A stretch of 14,982 nt of DNA, from assembly GCA_015657535.1 (NCBI GenBank), contig JADHZB010001399.1, positions 108,102 through 123,083 on the forward strand. The letters are read 5' to 3'. A program made the translations under genes and the position numbers. Shown in pieces: positions 11,873 to 14,982 of this stretch; positions within the stretch are counted from its first letter, which is position 1; every line of letters begins with the position of its first letter. Source of the stretch: Nephromyces sp. MM_2019 (Eukaryota; Apicomplexa; Aconoidasida; Nephromycida). Below the pieces are notes generated by a model. That model was not told where the DNA came from. It made no database searches and was given only the letters and a program-made list of their open reading frames with translations.

Positions 11873-13456
11873 ATGTCAAAGCCAGCATTTAAAGATGGCA
11901 CTCCCCGACAAGCAGGGAAACGCAAATCCCGCGGATCTCATAAGCGCAGACCAGAAGCGGATTCACTAGAAAAAAGCTCAAATGCATGCATTTCTGCAGC
12001 GGAAAAAATTGCATGTTCGCCTGGGGTTTCGGCAGTAGTTACCAACTCCCCTCTCGAAACTGGGGGTCCTTACACACAGATCAGCTCGCCCACTTTGGGA
12101 TATCCCGAAAGGACGGTTTCGACTCTCAATGAACAGGCTAATGTTACCCTTGAAAGTCCGGTAGATGCAACCCCCCAAGGCAACACTATTCCAGTTGACG
12201 CAGATATCACCTACTATGCAGACTGGCCGGAAGGCTGGGAGGAGATTGACTCCCAGATGTTGGAGCAATATGAGAATGGAACGCAAGTGGCTTTACACCA
12301 CATCATAGAGGATAGTAAGGCAAATCCAGACTTTACAAATTCACAGAGGCAGTCTGGTGTGAGCAATTGCCCACCCGATGAGGATGGCCTCAATCTTCCG
12401 GGAGGTCATGCTCATACCGACCAGCTCCACTTCTCAAGCTTTGACGGTGAAGGCAATGTAGCCCGTCAACACTATTACCGCCCTGAAGGCAAGAGCGGCC
12501 TAAAGAGAAGAAACAGCGAAGCTAATTCATTGAACAGAAGTCATTCCATCTCTTCCGAGAGTGAATACGCAGGGGAAGAAACATGGTTTAGTGTAGCCTC
12601 TTCACCTGACCAAGGGGAGACATTTAGCCCCAGAGGAAGCGGTTACAAAATGAGTCCCTCTAAAAATGAAGATGTAAGGCATTCCATGGAGAAAGAAGGT
12701 GTGCAAGAGGAAGATATCCTAACAGGCGACGCCCTCTTGATCCTGGAGAAGTATGTCACCGAACTTGTTGAGAAATCAGGAATATATAACAACTCGGTAA
12801 ATCCTACTACTAGGGAGCAGAAACGCAAAGCTGTTAGCGAAAGATTCAATGGAGAATGCATACAAGAGGTGACTCGCGGCGGCGAACGGCGGGAGGAAGG
12901 TGAAAATGAAGATGAAGAAGGGAATTTCAGTGAGGGCGAAAGTGGAACCAGTGGTTATGACGGGAGTGTTATGGAAGCCTCCTACACTAACTTCAGGGGA
13001 GCCCTTACATCTCGACTTTGCGCCCCAAATGACAAGCTTTTGCTTAATTCCGCACGCAAGAGGAAGAGCAAACCTCGAGATGCCGGCAAATCCACCAAAG
13101 TCGGAGCAAGTTGGTCTCTCAAAGATCCCTCACCGGGTTTTTCAGGCGAAGAATTTAGGGGGATTATACCAAGTGCTAACCTTGCAACAGCAAGTTACGA
13201 CACTGAAGCTCAGGAGGTGTCGCAAGCGGCTTCTTACAGAGGCCTTCCACGGATTATTGTCCAAGGAGAGGACTGGCCCTTGTCTGGATGGTCATATCAC
13301 TGGAGTGTGCTTACGGCTCCGTGTGCTTATGTAATATTAGCAAGTACAAGGATAGCTGGAAGCGTGAGCTCTGCTTTCCTATACCTAATGGATAGCTTGG
13401 GAAGGTCTTACGAGGTGGAGAGGATACTGAAGAAGAGTCTGCATTGCGATATGTAG
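11873..13456 (+). CDS. Gene B: polar, probably nuclear protein, unknown function
   Basis: The ATG at 11873 has A at -3, and an in-frame TGA sits upstream at 11810, so the start is sound. Read without introns it encodes 527 residues. The N-terminus is basic (GKRKSRGSHKRRPE at about residues 15-28), fitting a bipartite nuclear signal; a second basic cluster (ARKRKSKPRD) lies near residue 400. Between them the protein is Ser/Glu/Asn-rich and likely disordered. It includes a tryptophan-rich acidic patch (YADWPEGWEEIDSQMLEQYE, ~residues 115-134), one probable helix (GDALLILEKYVTELVEKSG) and an acidic run at about 12890-12950. A hydrophobic, aromatic stretch (GEDWPLSGWSYHWSVL) precedes the end. No known domain is recognised. 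The 3' end may instead be spliced, giving 533 residues and a stop at 13539. Confidence 0.75.
   Translation: MSKPAFKDGTPRQAGKRKSRGSHKRRPEADSLEKSSNACISAAEKIACSPGVSAVVTNSPLETGGPYTQISSPTLGYPERTVSTLNEQANVTLESPVDATPQGNTIPVDADITYYADWPEGWEEIDSQMLEQYENGTQVALHHIIEDSKANPDFTNSQRQSGVSNCPPDEDGLNLPGGHAHTDQLHFSSFDGEGNVARQHYYRPEGKSGLKRRNSEANSLNRSHSISSESEYAGEETWFSVASSPDQGETFSPRGSGYKMSPSKNEDVRHSMEKEGVQEEDILTGDALLILEKYVTELVEKSGIYNNSVNPTTREQKRKAVSERFNGECIQEVTRGGERREEGENEDEEGNFSEGESGTSGYDGSVMEASYTNFRGALTSRLCAPNDKLLLNSARKRKSKPRDAGKSTKVGASWSLKDPSPGFSGEEFRGIIPSANLATASYDTEAQEVSQAASYRGLPRIIVQGEDWPLSGWSYHWSVLTAPCAYVILASTRIAGSVSSAFLYLMDSLGRSYEVERILKKSLHCDM
13331..13395 (+). other. Possible short terminal intron of gene B
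   Basis: GTAATA at 13331 follows a complete TAT codon. A pyrimidine stretch, CTAAT and GGATAG precede 13396, where another frame is open in matching phase 0. The segment is 65 nt, much shorter than gene A's introns, and is also open in the main frame, so it may not be removed. Confidence 0.4.
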
Positions 13457-13539
13457 CAGCCGCTCAGCAAGGAGATTGCTTTCTTCATGAGTTGATGCAT
13501 TTTGAAGGAGTTTTTGAGCGTATTCTCCTGTGTTTGTAG
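13396..13539 (+). CDS. Alternative last exon of gene B
   Basis: After GGATAG the frame reads LGKVLRGGEDTEEESALRYV, then AAAQQGDCFLHELMHFEGVF and ERILLCL, ending at TAG 13537-13539 (47 codons). It looks more like a folded-domain end than the unspliced tail ILASTRIAGSVSSAFLYLMD. It is supported by phase and peptide character only. The ALRYVAAAQQG part is vaguely like a Nudix box, but the catalytic glutamates are absent. Confidence 0.4.
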   Translation, partial: LGKVLRGGEDTEEESALRYVAAAQQGDCFLHELMHFEGVFERILLCL

Positions 13540-13660
13540 CATGTTGGCGCTAGAATCGGGTGCAAGAGATTCAGGAAGAGGAGAAAGCCCTCTTTTCTAG
13601 AGACATATGAAAGGGGTAAACTACTTTCTCGGAAATGCGCGGAAAGCTAAGAGTCCTAAC

Positions 13661-13876
13661 TTACATCGAGTACCCTAGTATATTAGTTTCTTTATTCAAT
13701 AGATATACGCGAAGGAATCCATCATCTAAGGGAAGAGGGAGGGTTAATTCGGCTTGAATACCGCGAAGAAAGTCTATCAATTTATGAGGATAACGGTGCA
13801 GAGGTCTTTGCATCGACTTGAGAACAGGTCTAAGCCAAGAGGTAAAGCGCAGCAAATTGGAGACAATGCTACGTGT
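13661..13876 (-). CDS. Gene C: possible terminal exon of a convergent gene
   Basis: On the minus strand a pyrimidine-rich TTTCTCTGCCATTTAG precedes 13876. The frame then runs 71 codons to TAA at 13661: TRSIVSNLLRFTSWLRPVLK, SMQRPLHRYPHKLIDFLRGI, QAELTLPLPLDDGFLRVYLL and NKETNILGYSM. It looks like a globular C-terminal end but I recognise no family. Sequence to the right has intron-like composition on this strand, supporting a minus-strand gene continuing out of the window. Against it, a 39-codon plus-strand frame also crosses this segment, and I found no second exon with a convincing phase match. Confidence 0.4.
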   Translation of the reverse strand, partial: TRSIVSNLLRFTSWLRPVLKSMQRPLHRYPHKLIDFLRGIQAELTLPLPLDDGFLRVYLLNKETNILGYSM

Positions 13877-13930
13877 CTAAATGGCAGAGAAATTCGTCAA
13901 AATCATGCATTATAGAGAGAGAACTCGGAG

Positions 13931-14101
13931 CTACTTCTCTTCTTCATCCCCCTCTTTTCTTCTCCCTCTTTTCTTCTCCCTCTTCTCTTAATTTTCTTTC
14001 CATACTTCTTCCTCTTCTCTTTCTTTTACAGCTCTTTTCTTTCTCTTATCCTACTCTTTCCGCACTCTTTTCTTGCTTTTCCTCTTCCTTCCTCCTCATC
14101 T
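13931..14101 (+). repeat. ~170-bp pyrimidine tract with 14-bp tandem repeats
   Basis: The plus strand is almost all C/T, with scattered purines. CCCTCTTTTCTTCT occurs at 13950-13963 and 13964-13977, with a partial third copy. Such tracts can form triplex (H-DNA) and block replication. It would lie inside the last intron of gene C if that gene exists. Confidence 0.85.
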
Positions 14102-14982
14102 AAACCAAACTAACCGGATAAAGATTCAGCTAAACATCCATTTATGACGCTCTCCATAATTACTAATAAAACACTTTTCAGTTCCTGGAACGCTACTACA
14201 CTGCAGAAGCTTAGTAAGCAATAGCCTAGCTACACATACGCACAATAACAAAAAGTTTGAAAATCTTCGAAAGACACAAGCCAGGAGCAAAGAAATGGAG
14301 TTACTTTCTATCATCATCAGCACTTGAAAAAATGACTTTTTGCCACACACTGAACAAGAGATTACTTAGAGAAGAAGTAGAAGCTTTTGATGAAGATAAG
14401 CCATAAAATCCTACCAAGAGAAGTAGAGCATGAGCAACGAAAATCTCAGAAAAACAGCGAAATCGACGTTGACGAAGTAGGTGCAGTAAGTAAAGTTGTT
14501 GATGCTGATAAGGCAAATTGCGATTGTTCAGGTAGATGAAGCTAGCAGACGCTGATCGAGGCGAAGACAATGAGTACAGCGTTGAAGATTATCAAGAAGA
14601 CCAGCGAGGACAACAAATAAAACGGCTATGAAAGACACTTCAGTAGCAATGAGTATGTGTGAAGTTATCAAAAGATCTGCAAGAAGATGCAGAAAACCTT
14701 TTAACCTAATGAAAGCCCCAGAAAATAACGCACACACACGATATCAATGTGAGGAATACAGTGAAGCACATGCGGTGCATAAATGCATCTAAGTTGCACA
14801 CGCATGAAGTAGGTGCGCAAAACAAGACACATGCACATGATAAACACGACCATGACGCACATACATTCACACGCTAGATTAACAGTGGCACATGACGCAC
14901 ACGCACACGGCACCCAAATGCACCCAACGCAAACGTACACAAAAAATGAAATACGAAAAAAAACACCACACACACGAAAAAA
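14102..14982 (-). other. Intron-like sequence on the minus strand, no exon resolved
   Basis: The plus strand is purine- and CA-rich. Read on the minus strand it shows CTTCATC words and TGTGTG/GTGCGT runs, the same signature as the sense strand of gene A's introns, strongest at 14730-14982. The open minus-strand frames here (64-90 codons) are low-complexity. I read this as probable introns or upstream sequence of gene C. Confidence 0.4.

Noticed and set aside
13396..13539. Nudix hydrolase box in the alternative last exon of gene B
   Set aside because: GGEDTEEESALRYVAAAQQG resembles the spacing, but the arginine-glutamate and paired catalytic glutamates are missing and no Nudix fold precedes it.
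14126..14973. Reverse ORFs of 69-90 codons near the right edge
   Set aside because: They are low-complexity (Ser/Leu or Cys/Val-rich) readings of intron-like sequence. A trial exon at 14136-14200 did not match the phase of 13876.

Overview
The window is eukaryotic nuclear DNA, most likely from an intron-rich protist. The left half holds a gene cut into small exons whose GT...AG junctions keep the reading frame across long introns. Those introns are rich in TG repeats and pyrimidines. I see no bacterial operon structure, ribosome binding sites, rRNA or tRNA. An apicomplexan or related alveolate is my best guess, from the many introns, serine-rich linkers and TGCATGCA palindromes. This guess is weak because no gene here is diagnostic.

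Region 1-7673 (+ strand) is the 3' part of one large gene, 'gene A'. I built it by joining open segments at GT/AG sites and checking phase. Exons lie at 166-309, 868-1526, 2208-2580, 3313-3406, 3806-4331, 4645-4717, about 5260-5423, about 5915-6031, 6388 or 6413-6608, and 7054-7673 (TAG stop). All clear junctions agree in phase. The model gives at least 987 residues, with the N-terminus off the left edge. The product is a mostly helical protein with serine-rich linkers and a C-terminus ending in acidic residues and tryptophans. I do not recognise the family. Its introns carry (TG)n tracts, a 60-bp duplication, a 26-bp minisatellite and a recurring palindrome, GTGTA-YW-TACAC, that I find only in introns of this gene.

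Region 7674-11872 (about 4.2 kb) has no convincing gene. It holds a likely 3' processing area for gene A (hairpin plus AATAAA), some short broken reading frames, a degenerate ~48-bp repeat (9911-10030) and a strongly eroded ~35-bp tandem array (about 11310-11830) just 5' of the next gene.

Region 11873-13456/13539 (+ strand) is 'gene B', a nearly intronless gene for a polar, probably nuclear protein of unknown function. A possible 65-nt intron near the end would give a different C-terminus. Region 13661-13876 (- strand) may be the last exon of a convergent 'gene C'. Its introns would lie to the right, where the minus strand shows the same TG and TTCATC-rich composition as gene A's introns. A ~170-bp pyrimidine tract lies between.

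The genes show no obvious functional link. The most unusual signal is the intron-restricted palindrome family in gene A.
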